Origin: Sorex araneus
Lineage: Eukaryota; Chordata; Mammalia; Eulipotyphla; Soricidae
Assembly (NCBI RefSeq): GCF_027595985.1
Contig: NC_073305.1
Location: forward strand, 29,945,939-30,009,938
Reading direction: 5' to 3'
Length of the DNA: 64,000 nucleotides
The position numbers were made by a program, and so were the translations under genes. The notes under the pieces are model-generated. The model searched no databases. It saw only the letters and a program-made list of their open reading frames with translations, and was not told the origin of the DNA. Below, one piece after another: positions 12,141-25,020 of the stretch. The stretch's first letter is position 1. Each line of letters opens with the position of its first letter.

Positions 12141-12337
12141 CACTGTCATCCTGTTGCTCATAGATTTGTTCGAGTGAGCACCAGTAACATCTCTCATTGA
12201 GAGACCTTTTGTTACTGTTTTTGTCATACCCAATACGCAGGGGTAGCTTGCCAGGCTCTGCCGCATGGGCTCGATACTCTCAGTAGCTTGCCGGGCTCTC
12301 CGAGAGAGGCGGAGGAATCGAACTCGGGTTGGCCGCA
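12141..12337 (-). mobile_element. 5'-truncated type B SINE with perfect TSD
   Basis: Type B body in antisense. It ends within the B-box side of the head ('gaactcgggttggccgcag') and lacks the outer tRNA head. It is bounded by a perfect 13-bp duplication, 'gtcttgatcaggt', at 12128-12140 and 12338-12350. The truncation point therefore dates from insertion and not from later deletion. Confidence 0.95.
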
Positions 12338-12424
12338 GTCTTGATCAGGTATATCTTTTAATAAGAGCCCCCCTCCCAAAATCAGTATCAAAGTTTTAAG
12401 CTCAACTAATTAAAATACCTGTGA

Positions 12425-12618
12425 GGGGCCGAAGCGATAGCACAGCGGGTAGGGCGTTTGCCTTGCACGCGGCCAACCGGGGTTCAATCCCCGGCACCCC
12501 ATATGGTCCCCCAAGCACCGCCAGGGGTAATTCCTGAGTGTAAAGCCAGGAGTAACCCCTGAGCATCGCTGGGTTGTGACCCAAAAAGCAAAAAAAAATA
12601 AAAATAAAAAAATAAAAT
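12425..12618 (+). mobile_element. Type A SINE, full length, with TSD
   Basis: Near-consensus sense type A element with head 'ggggccgaagcgatagcac', B-box region 'ggggttcaatcccc' and a long A-rich tail. The 13-bp duplication 'aaaatacctgtga' lies at 12412-12424 and 12619-12631. Confidence 0.95.
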
Positions 12619-12763
12619 AAAATACCTGTGAATTTCATTGTGATCATTCCTAAGAAATGATTTAGCATTTAACGTTGCTGAATTTAAGCTCTCATTTTAA
12701 TGAGATTGATGAAAAAACAGAAATATTAAAGGCAAACAAAGCCGAATAAAGTAGAAGTGGTGA

Positions 12764-12935
12764 GCTGAAGAAGAGATAGTACAGCCATCCCATCAGGGGA
12801 CTTGCTTTCTAAATGTCCAGCCCAGATTCAGTCCCTGGCATCTCATATGATGACCTAGTCCTTCCAGAAGTGAACCCTGAGTTCCAGGAGGAAGTCCTGA
12901 GCATTGCCAGGTATTGCTCCCAAACCAAACACCAA
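12764..12935 (+). mobile_element. Old tRNA-headed SINE
   Basis: Sense copy: 'gaagagatagtacagcc', 'cagattcagtccctggcatc', 'gtcctgagcattgccaggt', 'ctcccaaaccaaacacc'. Confidence 0.75.
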
Positions 12936-13379
12936 CCAATCAGACAAAACCAAAAATAGCAAGTACAAAAATAAATAACAAACAGCAATGGTAATATGTG
13001 ATGACAAGACCTCAAGTTAAGTATTACAAACTGTACATGGAATACAAATATATTAAAGCTGACCTCAAAAAATATAAAATATCTACCTTCAGAATAAACA
13101 TAAAAAAGAAAGTCTTTGGAGTCAAGTGGAAATTTGTTCACTTCAATGTATTTTGGGAGAAAGGAAGTATATCTATGCTTACACAGGGGATATTGGGCAA
13201 ATGGAGGGGAAAACAGAAAAGAAACCTTCAGTTTTTAGAAAAGGAAGGAACAGTGACATCATCCTTATTGAAACTCATCCTGTTCCTATCTCATGGTATT
13301 AGATAATAGTTGGACTTTTCCAGAGTTACAAAATAATGGATGATGAAGTAGAATTTTCTTCTGAATTTTTATTATTTTA

Positions 13380-13900
13380 CTCATGCAGCAAACTAACAAA
13401 TGTATATTAGACACCTATCCTATGCTAGGGGTTAGGGGATAAAGCACTGAATGAAGAAATACATAATTCTGTCCTGGAGAATTCTATACTTGACTAGGAG
13501 AGAGGAATGGTGATAAGGAATGATGCAAACCATTCCAAAACACGATAGTAGTAACTGCTAAAAATAGAGATGCAAAGGGTGCAAGGGAACGTATAACAAA
13601 ATATCTACTCAGAGAGATGAAAGGAAATGATACTCCTACAGAGAACCAGAAGTAAACTGGGTAAAGGGAGAAGGGAAAGATGTGGACACTCAGAAGATTC
13701 TGTGCAGGAAGAAAATGGTGCATGTTTAAAGAATATAGAGAAAACACTTTGTAGGAAAGTCTAGAAGGAAAACAGAATATGGTGAGTGGGGGCAGGCAAT
13801 ACATATATATTAAAGCAAGCATATTTTATCCTCTATCTCCAGAGCAGTGGAAGGCCATTAAATGATTTAACTCAGACGGTTGGGTTGCTATAATCAAGTT
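13380..13900 (+). mobile_element. Probable L2-type LINE remnant
   Basis: The opening 'ttagacacctatcctatgctagggg ...' shape ('gcaccta...tatgtgccagg' in the family) and a later 'agtggaaggccattaaatg' block resemble the 3' part of L2-like elements. Highly diverged, so the boundaries are approximate. Confidence 0.45.
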
Positions 13901-14839
13901 TGCATTGTGAAACTACCCTTTGTTCTGATTTTAGAAACCAAGACACAGGGCCCCAAATGACCTAACCTCAGATGAGTATTGGTAGATTCTCACTCAGGGG
14001 ATGGCAGGGCCAAGGTCGAGGAAGATGCTGAGGAAAGGATGGAAGCAGAGTTTGAACTTAATCTGCCTGTGTCACTCAAGCAGCCCCAACAGGTTGTTGG
14101 GGCACAAAAAGGGAGCCAGTCTTCTTGATTTCACTGCTTGTTTCTAGAACTGGAAAATGAGGGTGACCTCCCCCCACCTCCCAGAAAATCAATCAGAAGC
14201 AGCTCTGGGCTGGGTGGGACAGTACTGACAAGACATAAAGTTTCAGTATCAAGCAAAGCAACTCTTGATCCATAGCAAGACTTTAACTGGAGTTTATTGG
14301 ACGGGCTTTTTGCCTATATTCCCAGTAAGTCTGTCTCCTGGCTTCTGGCCTCTACAAGCAAACAAATCATTGTGCAATGTCACGAAGAACTCCCAACCAA
14401 AGGCTGTCAGGGGACAGCGTCTATGTTTTTAAGAACCACCAATAGGATGAGCTTCTACTTCCCAAAAACGTGTAGGAAAGAGAAAGGGGTTTCTTGTAAT
14501 AACTAATGTGGGGAATAGGTAGAAATTAGACTTGTTTTGGGGCAAACCTGCTCACTGTAGTAAGACTTGGAAGTTTATCCTGCCCCACTTGTCCTTTTTT
14601 CTGCAGGGAAAAGACTTTTCTCTCTCCACCAGCAGCACTGACAGTGAGCTGACTTCAGGCAACTTCGTATTTTCACTTTTGCTGCCTATTCCATACATTG
14701 TGAGGATGACATGTTCTGTCTGTTCTCTTTGGGGAAAGGATGATCATTTCCGGGAGTCACTGAATCACTTTGAAAGAGACCCTTTAAAAATAGGAGCCCC
14801 ACACCCTTCTCCCAGCTCTTCAGAAAGGGATCTTAGATA
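13901..14839. other. Upstream flank of the TGFBR2 promoter
   Basis: SINE-free DNA within 1.6 kb of the transcription start. No exon is recognisable. Distal promoter or enhancer function is possible but not visible from the sequence alone. Confidence 0.4.
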
Positions 14840-14910
14840 TAAGGAATCCGAATCTGCATTTTAACAAGACACTGTCAGGGGAACCTGATGCACATGAGTG
14901 TTCAACGGGG
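14840..14910 (+). mobile_element. MER5-like DNA transposon remnant
   Basis: The run 'aatctgcattttaacaag' followed by 'gaacctgatgcacatgag' matches the characteristic end of MER5-type non-autonomous hAT elements. Confidence 0.6.
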
Positions 14911-15317
14911 GAAATTTCTGCACTTCGACCCAGTGTAAGAAAAACATTTGGCACGTAACCACGTCTGTATACATAACTGAAGCAAGAGTTTAATGAAGCA
15001 ATACTTGAATATTTCCTTGGGGGGGGGGAGGTGGCTGGGGGAACATATGCTCAAAACTCATTCGATTTCTGTCTTCCACCCGTGAGTGGCTTCAGACAGC
15101 CTGAAAATCCAAACTCCAGAGCCCCTTAGGAGGAGTCTAAGAGAGGTGCCGGCGAGGGGTTCGACGCCAGTGCGGAGGGGGGGCTGCAGGGGTGGGGGGA
15201 AAGCACTTCCCCTTTCTGGGCTCGGCCACTTTCTGAAACGTGTGCAGGGAGCCACTTCGGAGGAAGCACGCGGAGCTGGAACGCGCCGAGGGGCAGAGGA
15301 AAGTTTGCCCAAAGCCC

Positions 15318-15958
<641 letters not shown>

Positions 15959-16829
15959 TGACAGGCGGCCGCGGGGAGCGATCAGCGCCCGGGCGGACCC
16001 CGAAAAGTTGCTCCCCGGAACAGCGGGCGCCGCGCACCCCGCCCGTGGACCCCGCGAGCCGCCGCGCGCTGCGAGGCTCCGGGAGGACCGAGAAGGCAAA
16101 GTTAGAGGCGAGCGGGGCGCGGGGCGCGCTCGGCCCCTGCGCAGCGGGCAGGAAAAGGCGTCGTGCCGGCCGCCTTCGGGCGCACCCCCACCCCCGGAAA
16201 GGGAAGTTTGAGAAGTTGGTGTATGCGAACGCGGCGGCGGAGCCGCGTTTTGCACCCGCCGAGGCCCCCCGAAAGCCCCGGGCGCACCTGGAGCCACCGC
16301 GGCCCGCCGCGATGCTGCGAGTCCAGCCCGGGCGCGGCCCAGCCGGCCCCGCTCCAGACGCCACCGGCCGGGCGCCGCGCGCCGGGGAAGGGCTGCACAT
16401 TTCCCCCAGGCCGGCTTCTTGGCCCGGAATCCGTGGATCCGAGTCTCCAGAAAGGAAACAATTTCCCAAGGAATGTTATCTGGCCCCACGGCCCACTTGG
16501 CACGGCCGATCCAGGAGTGAGATGGTCAGGTGGCAGGAGGGACTTACGGGCCCAACGCCCACTTGGTGCTGGGCGCCGGGACACCCTGCCAGCCCGGACG
16601 CGGGGGGCTCTGCGAAGGTCCTTTGGTAGAAAACCCCAAGGATTAAACTCCTAAACCCTGTGCCCACCTGATTTCTATCTTCAGAGGCTTGTGCGAGGAA
16701 GCGAGGGGGAGGGGTGCAGGAAGTGAGTTTTTTCAGAGTTAGTGATGCAAAGAACAGACACCCCATTCCAGCCCACGAATGCCTACATTGAAGTTAGAAT
16801 GTTTTGTGCCTGTAATCCCGGCACCGTCT

Positions 16830-16909
16830 GCAGTTCTTGTCCGTGTTCCTGAGTATGTGGCCCACTGTGAAGGCATCAGTTTCCTTATCTGTAAAATTGG
16901 TAATGGGTG
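16830..16909 (+). mobile_element. MIR fragment split by a SINE
   Basis: The blocks 'cactgtgaaggcatcagtttcc' and 'ttatctgtaaaattgg' match the MIR core. A type A SINE has inserted at its 3' edge. Confidence 0.55.
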
Positions 16910-17089
16910 GGACTGGAGCGATAGTACAGCGTGTAGGGCATTTGCCTTGCACACGGCAGACCCTGGTTCTATTCCCAGCATTCCAAATGGTACCCTGAGC
17001 ACCGCGAGGGGTAATTCCTGAGTGCAGAGCCGAGAGTGACCCCTGTGCATCGCCGGGTGTGACCCAAAAAGCAAAAAAAAAAAAAAAAA
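16910..17089 (+). mobile_element. Type A SINE, full length, with TSD
   Basis: Sense type A copy ending in an 18-nt A run. The flanks 'attggtaatgggtg' (before) and 'attgggtaatgggtg' (after) are a duplication with one inserted base. It lies in intron 1 just past the CpG island. Confidence 0.93.
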
Positions 17090-17104
17090 ATTGGGTAATG
17101 GGTG

Positions 17105-17241
17105 AGGGATGGGTCACACCCGGTTGTGCTCAGGGCTTACTCCTGACACTGTGCTCAGGGGACTGGGGTACCAAATGTTCCAGAGATCCAACCTTGTCTG
17201 CCGCGTGCAAGGCAAGCGTTTTTGTCCCTTTTCTGGCCTCT
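17105..17241 (-). mobile_element. Old type A SINE, antisense
   Basis: Reverse signature 'gggtcacacccggttgtgc', 'gggcttactcctgacac', 'tgccgcgtgcaaggcaagc'. It pairs as an inverted repeat with the sense SINE that ends 15 bp upstream. Confidence 0.75.
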
Positions 17242-17584
17242 AGAACCGGGTCATTTGACAGTTCCTTTACAATCTTTTAGCATCCTGGTCCTCCTCCCTC
17301 TTTGGCGATGTGGAGCTACTCATGTTTAAGTTTGGTATGAAATGTGGATTGACAGCCCACCTCTGCCAGGGCTGCAGACTGACTGACTCCACCTTAGGTT
17401 CTAAATGGTACTTCTCAGTACCGATAAAAATGGGTTGAAAACTTTTTTAAAAACTGTTTTCTATTGAAAGATCATGGGAGGTATTAAATGGAATGAGGAA
17501 GGACTACTTACTGTAAACAAAAAATTCTAATACAAATTTTCAAGTTCTACAATTGAGTAAAATCTGTTCCCTCCTGGGATGCTT

Positions 17585-17820
<236 letters not shown>

Positions 17821-17990
17821 TTTTTGTTTTTGGGCAGCTCCGGGCAGTACTCAGGGCTTAATCCTGGCTCTGCTCACAGAAATCCCTCCTGGTGGGCTCA
17901 GAGGACCATATGGGTTGCTGGGGATTGAACCTGGGGTCAGCTGCATTCAAGGCAAACTCTTTAAGAGGTGCTCCTGTCATTCTGGCTCCT
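17821..17990 (-). mobile_element. Old type A SINE, antisense
   Basis: Blocks 'tttttgtttttgggcagc', 'cagggcttaatcctggctc', 'agaggaccatatggg', 'ggggattgaacctgggg', 'tgcattcaaggcaaact', ending 'cattctggctcc' at the head. Confidence 0.8.
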
Positions 17991-19155
17991 CTTCTGGGAT
18001 GTTTTCTTTTCCTGGCAATATCAGCAAGTGTTTTACCTGCCTCTGATTGGACTCCAGACTCCTAGGAACAAAGTTACATTTTACTGACAAATATTTTTTA
18101 ATGGCGTCCGTAATTTTCTATGCATATTAAAATGTATGAGAACTTTTGCATCACATTATGAAAGGAAATTAGTGAGCCTGATTTTCCTAGGATTTGTTTA
18201 CAGGGATAATATTTATGACTTGCAGTTGCAGACTCAATAGTTCTTAAGTCAGTTTCATTTCATCTGTATACACACTTTTAAACAATTAGCTTAAAAGCCT
18301 AGTGACTTTTTATTTGGGCTTTTAAGCAGGTTTACAAAACGCACAGAATCCTTGTCTTTATGGAATGAAAGATTTCAAATGGTTGAAATTAGAAATCATT
18401 TTGAGTTTGCATTCATTTTAAGTTTTTGAAGCTGGTTGGAAGTAAAAGGTTGCTATACTGAAGACAGGAAACCTGATCCATCCATTTGCATTTTGATTTT
18501 CCATGGTTTCAAGTTTTTCCTGACATAATTGGTAAACTGTCAAAACGTTTTGCAAGACATTTTCATAAGATATGAGTAAATGAGGATGTTTATAACATAC
18601 TGTTAGGTTACCAAAAAATACTGTTTTCTGTTTAGTATATTGCAAAGTGGACAAAGGATATCAGCATATGAATAAACTTCAGTAAGAAATACTTTCAAAA
18701 TGTTGAGTTTGATGTAATAGACTCACATTTTTAATGCTCAAAAACTACTCTTGTGGGGAAAATGTCAAATGTTGGAGAAAAACACCCTCAGATCTGAAAA
18801 TAAAGTATTTGACTTTTATTTTTCAAATACTTAACAAGAGATTATTGTTGAGGACTGCATGCTGTTAAAAGTCAGTAAGGATAAACTTCTTTCCTGATGA
18901 TGTTAATGATCTGCTTATTTTGTCAGGGTTAGTGATTAGAAATCACTAGGCCCATCTTTTGATCTTTGGTCTATTTGCTTTTGTTCCCAGAAAACACATT
19001 CTCACCTCTAGGTCACGTCATTTAATAGCATCATAGTTTTAACCAATTATGGTTCATACAAAATACTCATCAGCTTTGGAATAGACTTATTGCCTCCACT
19101 TAGGTCCCTGGCTTGATAAGCCCTCATCGTCTTTGTAGTCAGATAGCTGCTACTC
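17991..19155. other. Intron 1 stretch without recognised features
   Basis: AT-rich unique DNA. No exon, RNA gene or named repeat is recognised. Confidence 0.5.
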
Positions 19156-19515
19156 CTCCCTCCCTCCCTCCCTCCCTCCCTTCCTTCCTTCCTTCCTTCC
19201 TCCCTTCCTTCCTTCCTTCCTTCCTTCCTTCCTTCCTTCCTTCCTTCCTTCCTTCCTTCCTTCCTTCCTTCCTTCCTTCCTTCCTTCTATCCTTCCTCCC
19301 TTCCTTCCTTCCTTCCTTCCTTCCTTCCTTCCTTCCTTCCTTCCTTCCTTCCTTCCTTCCTTCCTTCCTTCCTTCCTTCCTTCCTTCCTCCCTCCCCCTC
19401 CCTCCCTCCCTTTCTCCCTTCCTCCCTCCCTTTCTCCCTTCCTTCTTCCCTCCCTCCCTTCCTCCTGTCCTCTTATCTCTTCTACTCACATACCTTTCCT
19501 TCCTCCCTTCCTTCT
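19156..19515. repeat. Long (CCTT)n/(CCCT)n microsatellite
   Basis: About 360 bp of almost uninterrupted pyrimidines on the + strand, CCCT at both edges and CCTT in the middle. The reverse strand gives a GREGRKE-type false open frame. It abuts an antisense SINE at 19550. Its length makes assembly collapse and allele-length variation likely. Confidence 0.95.
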
Positions 19516-19549
19516 TCCTTGGTGTGTGTGTGGCGGGGGGGAGCTGGGG

Positions 19550-19700
19550 GGATAATCCATCAAACTCATGAGTTACTCCTGTCTGCTGTGCTGGGGTCAC
19601 TTTTGGTGGGCTTTGGGGGCCATATGGGGTGCCAGGAAATGAACTTGCATTGGCTGTATGCCAGACAAGTGCCTTGCCTGCAATGCTATCTCTCATACCC
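19550..19700 (-). mobile_element. Old tRNA-headed SINE, antisense
   Basis: Blocks 'catgagttactcctgtctg', 'gggggccatatggggtgcc', 'agtgccttgcctgcaatgct', 'atctctcataccc'. Confidence 0.65.
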
Positions 19701-20199
19701 CCTGCTACATATTTTGTACTTAAGTTTGCCAATTTCTTGATATTTTAATTCTGTTTTTCCAATAAAGAGTAAAACTTCATAGATGCCATTTTAAAAAGTG
19801 GTTATTGCTCATTAGTAATAGTGATTGTTGGATTTTCCTATACCACCAGCAGGATGCACAGTCCTGGCCTCATGTTCTGATGAGTCAGACAAGCCTTTTG
19901 CCCACACTGAATGTAAGGTGTGCATGGTGTAAGAGGGACAGGAAAGGATGCGTATTTTAACTGCACTTAAACAATAATTGAATACAATTGAATACCGGTG
20001 GCTTATGTTCTCGAACCCCTAGCCCCCTTTCAAACATTCATTTTGTGCCAAATATACTAGAAGTGGGTGCATGTTGAAAGTTTTCCTTCTCAGTCCCCAT
20101 ATTCTCCCTCTGAACAGATACTTTTCCATGGGTCTAGTGTTTCTAGGCCTGCTTTGTATCGGGTCCCTTGTCAGCCCCCTTAATTCTCCATTCTGCAGG

Positions 20200-20436
20200 C
20201 AGCACGGCGAATGCACTGACACGTAGAGTACAAGCATTGGGATCAGAGCTGCCCGTTTAAAAGTTATGCCGATTACTGCATTTGGCTTTACTCCAGTCCT
20301 CAATACCTTCCCTTACCTGAGAAATGAGTCTTAGGGAGTCCTGGTGAGGGTTAAATCAAATAGCACTTCGGCATGTTTTAACAGTGTTGCAGCATAACAA
20401 GTCCGCAGTAAATATCAGCTTCTGTTATTATGGTTA
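20200..20436 (+). mobile_element. MIR element
   Basis: Weak but ordered MIR blocks: 'tacaagcattgggatcagag', 'acctgagaaatgagtctta', 'ggtgagggttaaatcaaat', 'gttgcagcataacaag', 'gcagtaaatatcagcttc'. Confidence 0.55.
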
Positions 20437-20932
20437 AGTCTTTAATCACTGCTCCAGAGTCCAGCGATGGGTCTGATTCTGCAGCCTCCTGCCCGGCAAA
20501 CTCACTCCACACTTCTCATCCGGCCGACACACCCTGCACACGGTGTAGGCAGCTGTGCCTCATTCACACTCTGTCCGTTACCTGTTCTGACTCCGCTACC
20601 TGACTAAATTCCGCCCATTTTTATGACTTAACTGAAGTGGCACCATAAGGAAGCATGTTTGAATGCTCCCACTTGAACCGATTGTCCCCTTCTGGTACAG
20701 GCTATTTTCTTAGCTGGTCATAACAGTAAGCCCAAGTTAGAGCTTTATGCACACCCTCCTGTTCCATTACACCTTTCACTCTCTCGAAAACCCAGAGTGT
20801 GTCATCATTTCTTTATCTGCAGGCTCTTCCATGGTGCCTGGCATACCAATTAGCCCCGAGGAAATGCTGAGCTGAGCCTCCAGTTCATCTCACTAGTTAC
20901 TACATACAAGTTGAATATTTGAGCAGCGTGGT

Positions 20933-21157
20933 CACTATTATCCCGTTGCTCATCGATTTGCTCGTGTGGGCACCAGTAACGTCTCCATTGTGAGACTTAT
21001 TGTTACTGTTTTTGGCATATCAAATATGCCATGGGTAGCTTGCCAGGCTCTGCCATGCAGGTGAGATACTCTCGGTAGCTTGCCGGGCTCTCCAAGAGGG
21101 GTGGAGGAATCGAACCTAGGTCAGCTGCATGCAAGGCAAATGCCCTGCTGCTGTGCT
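20933..21157 (-). mobile_element. Type B SINE, antisense, with TSD
   Basis: Antisense type B body and head ('catcgatttgctcgtgtggg', 'ggtagcttgccgggctctcc', 'gcaaggcaaatgccctgctg'). The 8-bp duplication 'agcgtggt' lies at 20925-20932 and 21158-21165. Confidence 0.92.
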
Positions 21158-21295
21158 AGCGTGGTAGGCAATGTTTATGGGGACTTTGGTCTGAATGTTA
21201 AGATCTTTTAGCATTTAATTTTTTCCTCTCTAGTGTTAAGGTACCAGAAACTGAACCATTCACTCTATCATTTGAGCCTTATTCCTGGCCTCTAC

Positions 21296-21402
21296 CTATT
21301 TTATTTTATTTTTTAAGTGTGGGGGTGGGGGCACAAGCCCAGGACCTCACATAAGAAGAGGCATGTGGACTCTACCACTAAGCCATATCTCTGTTCCTGA
21401 AG
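21296..21402 (-). mobile_element. Possible decayed SINE, antisense
   Basis: A tRNA-head-like reverse block ('gcccaggacctcacataag', 'catgtggactctaccactaag') after a T-rich stretch. A second faint block precedes it at about 21225-21293 ('ccagaaactgaaccattc'). Both are very decayed. Confidence 0.4.
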
Positions 21403-21512
21403 ATCTTTGTTTTTGATGAGAATGGAATCTGACCAAAGAGACTATTTGTCATTTGCTCTTTAGCAAACATGATGGAAAGCCCTCACAGATTTCTCCCAAT
21501 CTCGTTTCTTTT

Positions 21513-21684
21513 CTTTCTTTTTTTTTTTTTTTTGGAGGGGGAGGAGGCATACCTGGCAATGCTCACTCAGGGCAACTCCTGACTGCACACAGGAATTATT
21601 CCTGGTGGGACTCAGGGAACCATTTGCAATGATAAGGATCCAGTCAAGGCAAGCACCATACTGCTATACTACTACTCTGGCTCC
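21513..21684 (-). mobile_element. Old type A SINE, antisense
   Basis: T run, then 'catacctggcaatgctcac', 'aggaattattcctggtggg', 'actcagggaaccatttgc', 'caaggcaagcaccatactgc', 'tactctggctcc'. Confidence 0.8.
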
Positions 21685-21769
21685 ATCACCCAACCTCTTT
21701 GATTGTCCATTTTGAAATTTGGTGTAAGGCATTCAAAGCCATTATGGCAAGGTTGTTTTAAATTATTTA

Positions 21770-21921
21770 GGACTGGAGGGATGGTTCAGGGATAAGGTTC
21801 TTGCCTTGCATGCTGCTCCTCTAGGTTTGGTCTCCTGTCCTGTCTTCCCCCAACCCTAGCAATGCCAGGAGTGACCCCTGAGTGTAGAACCAGAGGAATC
21901 CCTGAGCACGTTGGTGCTCCA
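21770..21921 (+). mobile_element. Old tRNA-headed SINE
   Basis: Sense blocks 'ggactggagggatggttcag', 'ttgccttgcatgctgctcc', 'aatgccaggagtgaccc', 'ccagaggaatccctgagcac'. Confidence 0.75.
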
Positions 21922-22759
21922 GTTCTTTGAATTACCTCCCCAGCTCATGATACAACTTAAAAGTTCCATCCAAGACATTTTCCAGTAAACACCGCATTCT
22001 TTTTTTTTCTAGAAATTTATCAAAAGGAGAGTTTCATTAAAAATGAATTACTGAATTCTGAATTTGGTTTTAATGGTCTCTTTTCCCTGTCAGGGTTTTA
22101 TGTTTTGGTTTATAAGCAAAGCAAGTAGCTCTAGGGGAAGTGTGATCCTGTAGCAGCCACTGACTGGAGAGCAGTGTGGGTATTATTTAGATCTGTAACC
22201 CCCCCAAACAGTTTTAAATAAGATACAGAGGAACCACACTTCTGGCTTTGGTGTGGCATTATTTCACCAACTTCTGTATTAAGACCTAACAGTGTCACCT
22301 TGCTAGCTTCTGCCAGTGAAGTCTTCCTCTACAGCTTTTACAGATTTAACTGTTTATTGTCAGTAGAAATGATTTAGCAGATTGACTGTGGAAGGAGGAA
22401 AGCTCCCACTTATTTTGCACATCCTTTTTGCCTTGTAATACTTTACTCATTGGGCACTTGTTGCTTCTGACTAGAACAGGATACTTCTTTGCCTGGAATT
22501 CAGAAGGTTTGAAATATGGAACAGGTAAAATGACTTATCTCAGGGATAAAAGGGGAGAGAAGACATTTGAGAATCTGGTATGAGTCAGCAGCTTGACCTG
22601 GATTATCTAATTTAATCTTCAGAAGGAGCTTTCAAGATAAGTTTTCCTAGCTTTATTTTGTAAATGCAGAAGGGTTTCTTTGAGGTTTGCCACTCCATGT
22701 ATGTGTAAATTCTAAGTTTACACTGCCTGTGTTCAATAGGCTCTTTTTACATGCATGTA

Positions 22760-22795
<36 letters not shown>

Positions 22796-24279
22796 TGTGT
22801 CTGTGTGTGCACACGCGCCTAGTGTATGCATATACCCATGTGTGGGTTCCAAGATAGGGACTGAGTAAATGGACCATCATATTTAAGAAAGGGGAAACTT
22901 GTCACCTCATATCAATCATCAATTCAACTCCCCTGGTCTTATGATTTGCTTTCCTAGTATGCTCTGTCTTCTTCCTGATTGCCGTTCTACCACTGGAAAT
23001 CAAGAGAGGGCAGAGTCTGTTTGCGTAAGGTATTTTGTAGTTTCTACTCTAGTTGTAGCACCCATTGGTGGGGTCCACTGCAGATAAGAAATGGTCCAGA
23101 GTTTGACTATTTATAAATGGTCCAGAGTTTGACCATTTATAGCAGTTGGATATACACTCTTTTCAAAGAGGTAGTTTATACACCCCACATCCTGTGAGTG
23201 TCTGGCCAGCATCTGTATAGGGGGCTCAGAATATCTGTTGATGAAGGTAGGGATAGAGAATTTATTCAGCTTTACCAAAGGGGTCTGTTTGCCTTTTGAG
23301 GTTCAACTAATTTGAAAATTTGTTGGTGGTTAAGATTGTTTGCACATCACGATAGAATCTGCTTTGACTTGACGTGGATCAACTCTTTAGATCTTGGTGA
23401 TTGATTTAGGGCAGTTTGTGTGTAGTCAGCTTAGAGATCCTTAGCCTGTGTTTCATTTCCAGTGCCAAAGCTCCAGATCATGAGAATGGATTTAGCTGCA
23501 GGGCAAGTGCCTGTGACTGGCGAGATTCTGCCTGAGAAAAGCTCTCTGCTGTTAAGACATGTGGCTCTTTCCCCCTTCTCCACCCCCAAGATGAGATATT
23601 TCCTTCCAAGTGTTTCTAGCTCAATGAATATATAATCCCAGTATATGGGTAAAGAGGTCTTGGCACTGGGCATTTAGAAGATGGTACTTTTATTTCTCTC
23701 TACTAGAACTTTATCCCTGGATTGAGGAGACTCCTGGCCTCCAACTCCAAATTCATTTTGTTTTTGAGATTGCATTGTCTGTATATGAAAACCTGATGAG
23801 CCAGACTGGCTTCTGAACCCTCTGTGGATCCTTGGGTCCATTTTCCTGAGGGTCTCCAAAGGACTGCTGTGTAGCTGTGTGTGTGGGGAGGTGCAAGTGC
23901 TTATGATGTACTCGTTCATCTCACAAGCTCCCTCTTGATGTCAGTTGGTGGAACAGGCAGGCTATGGAAACCGTTTTCTGGCCTGTTCTTGGAATGCGTT
24001 TCTTCCTACCTCCTAGTTGTATGGAGGGACTTGCAGTATTTCATGAGTCTTGATTTTATAAGACCTTGTGAAAAATCTACTTGCCCATCAAAGTAGAAGA
24101 ATGATGCCTCTTCGGGGCGAACCTCCTAAGTATTCTCAGGTATGCCTTAGTGCTAGGGCCTGTGATGTGCTGCTGCCTGGGGCCAGGGGAACTGAGGCCA
24201 CAGGGGGCCACCTCTGCATGCAGTGCACAGGTGCCTGTAGGAATTCAGCCTCTACCCAGTGGGCCTGAAGGGCTGCGAA
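21922..24279. other. Intron 1 stretch, mostly unique
   Basis: No exon. A minus-strand MIR is likely at about 22590-22690 ('ttatctaatttaatcttcag ... ttattttgtaaatgcag'). An 18-bp block 'aaatggtccagagtttga' occurs twice (about 23090 and 23116), a small local duplication. The rest is unrecognised. Confidence 0.5.
22762..22812. repeat. (TG)n microsatellite
   Basis: About 15 clean GT units, then two GTCT interruptions and more GT units. Confidence 0.95.
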
Positions 24280-24360
24280 TATGTGTTGCCAGGGATTGAA
24301 CTTGGGGCCTCTACTTTTAGGGCATGTAATCTAGTCCTCTAAACTATCTCCCTCACCCAG
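24280..24360 (-). mobile_element. Decayed SINE head, antisense
   Basis: Reverse head-like text: 'ccagggattgaacttgggg', 'gcatgtaatctagtcctc', 'aaactatctccctcaccc'. The body upstream (to about 24130) may belong to it but is not clear. Confidence 0.45.
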
Positions 24361-24876
24361 TGAAAACTATTTTATTGGATGGTTTCTTCGCTTGTTGTGT
24401 AACTTTCAGTATTTTGACGTGTGGTAGCTGGCCCTCCAGAGTCCTGAGCCTTTCAGTGAGGACTCAGTCTGACATCACCACATTCCTTGGCAGAGGTGTT
24501 GGGTACAACATTTGTTTTGTTAATTGTATCTTGTTTTCCCTGGAGCGAAAGAGATTGCTCACTATGAAAATGTTAAGAGTTATTTGTGATCCTAGTGTTA
24601 TCTTCCCTTTGGAGGCAAAAAAAAAATAAAATCAGTTTTCCATAGTTTGTGAAACTTTAATTTCAGTTATTGGTCATGTTCTGCCCTCATCGTTTATACA
24701 CATGTAGAAAAAAAAATCCACTTTTTTTTTTGTAGTTCTTAAATTACGGAACAATAAAAATAAATAGTGAAGGGTGTCCTCTTCTACAATTGTCAGTACT
24801 TAATATGAGGGTCCCTGGCTAGCTCAAGTCTATTTGAGGGAAATAAGAATATTAGAACTGTGTAAAAAATGGAAAT
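24361..24876. other. Intron 1 stretch without recognised features
   Basis: AT-rich with short A and T runs near 24617 and 24707-24732. Nothing else is recognised. Confidence 0.5.
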
Positions 24877-25020
24877 TGGGCCAGAGAGATAGTACAGCTG
24901 GTAGAGCATTTGCCTTGCATGCACCAGACCCAAGTGTGATTCCTGATACCTCATAGGTCCTTCAAGCCCTTTCAGGAGTGATCCCTGCATGTAGAGCCAG
25001 GACTAAGGTGTGACCTCCAA
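24877..25020 (+). mobile_element. Old tRNA-headed SINE
   Basis: Sense blocks 'gggccagagagatagtacag', 'gcatttgccttgcatgcac', 'tgattcctgatacctcat', 'gagtgatccctgcatgtag', 'ggtgtgacctccaaac'. Confidence 0.8.
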
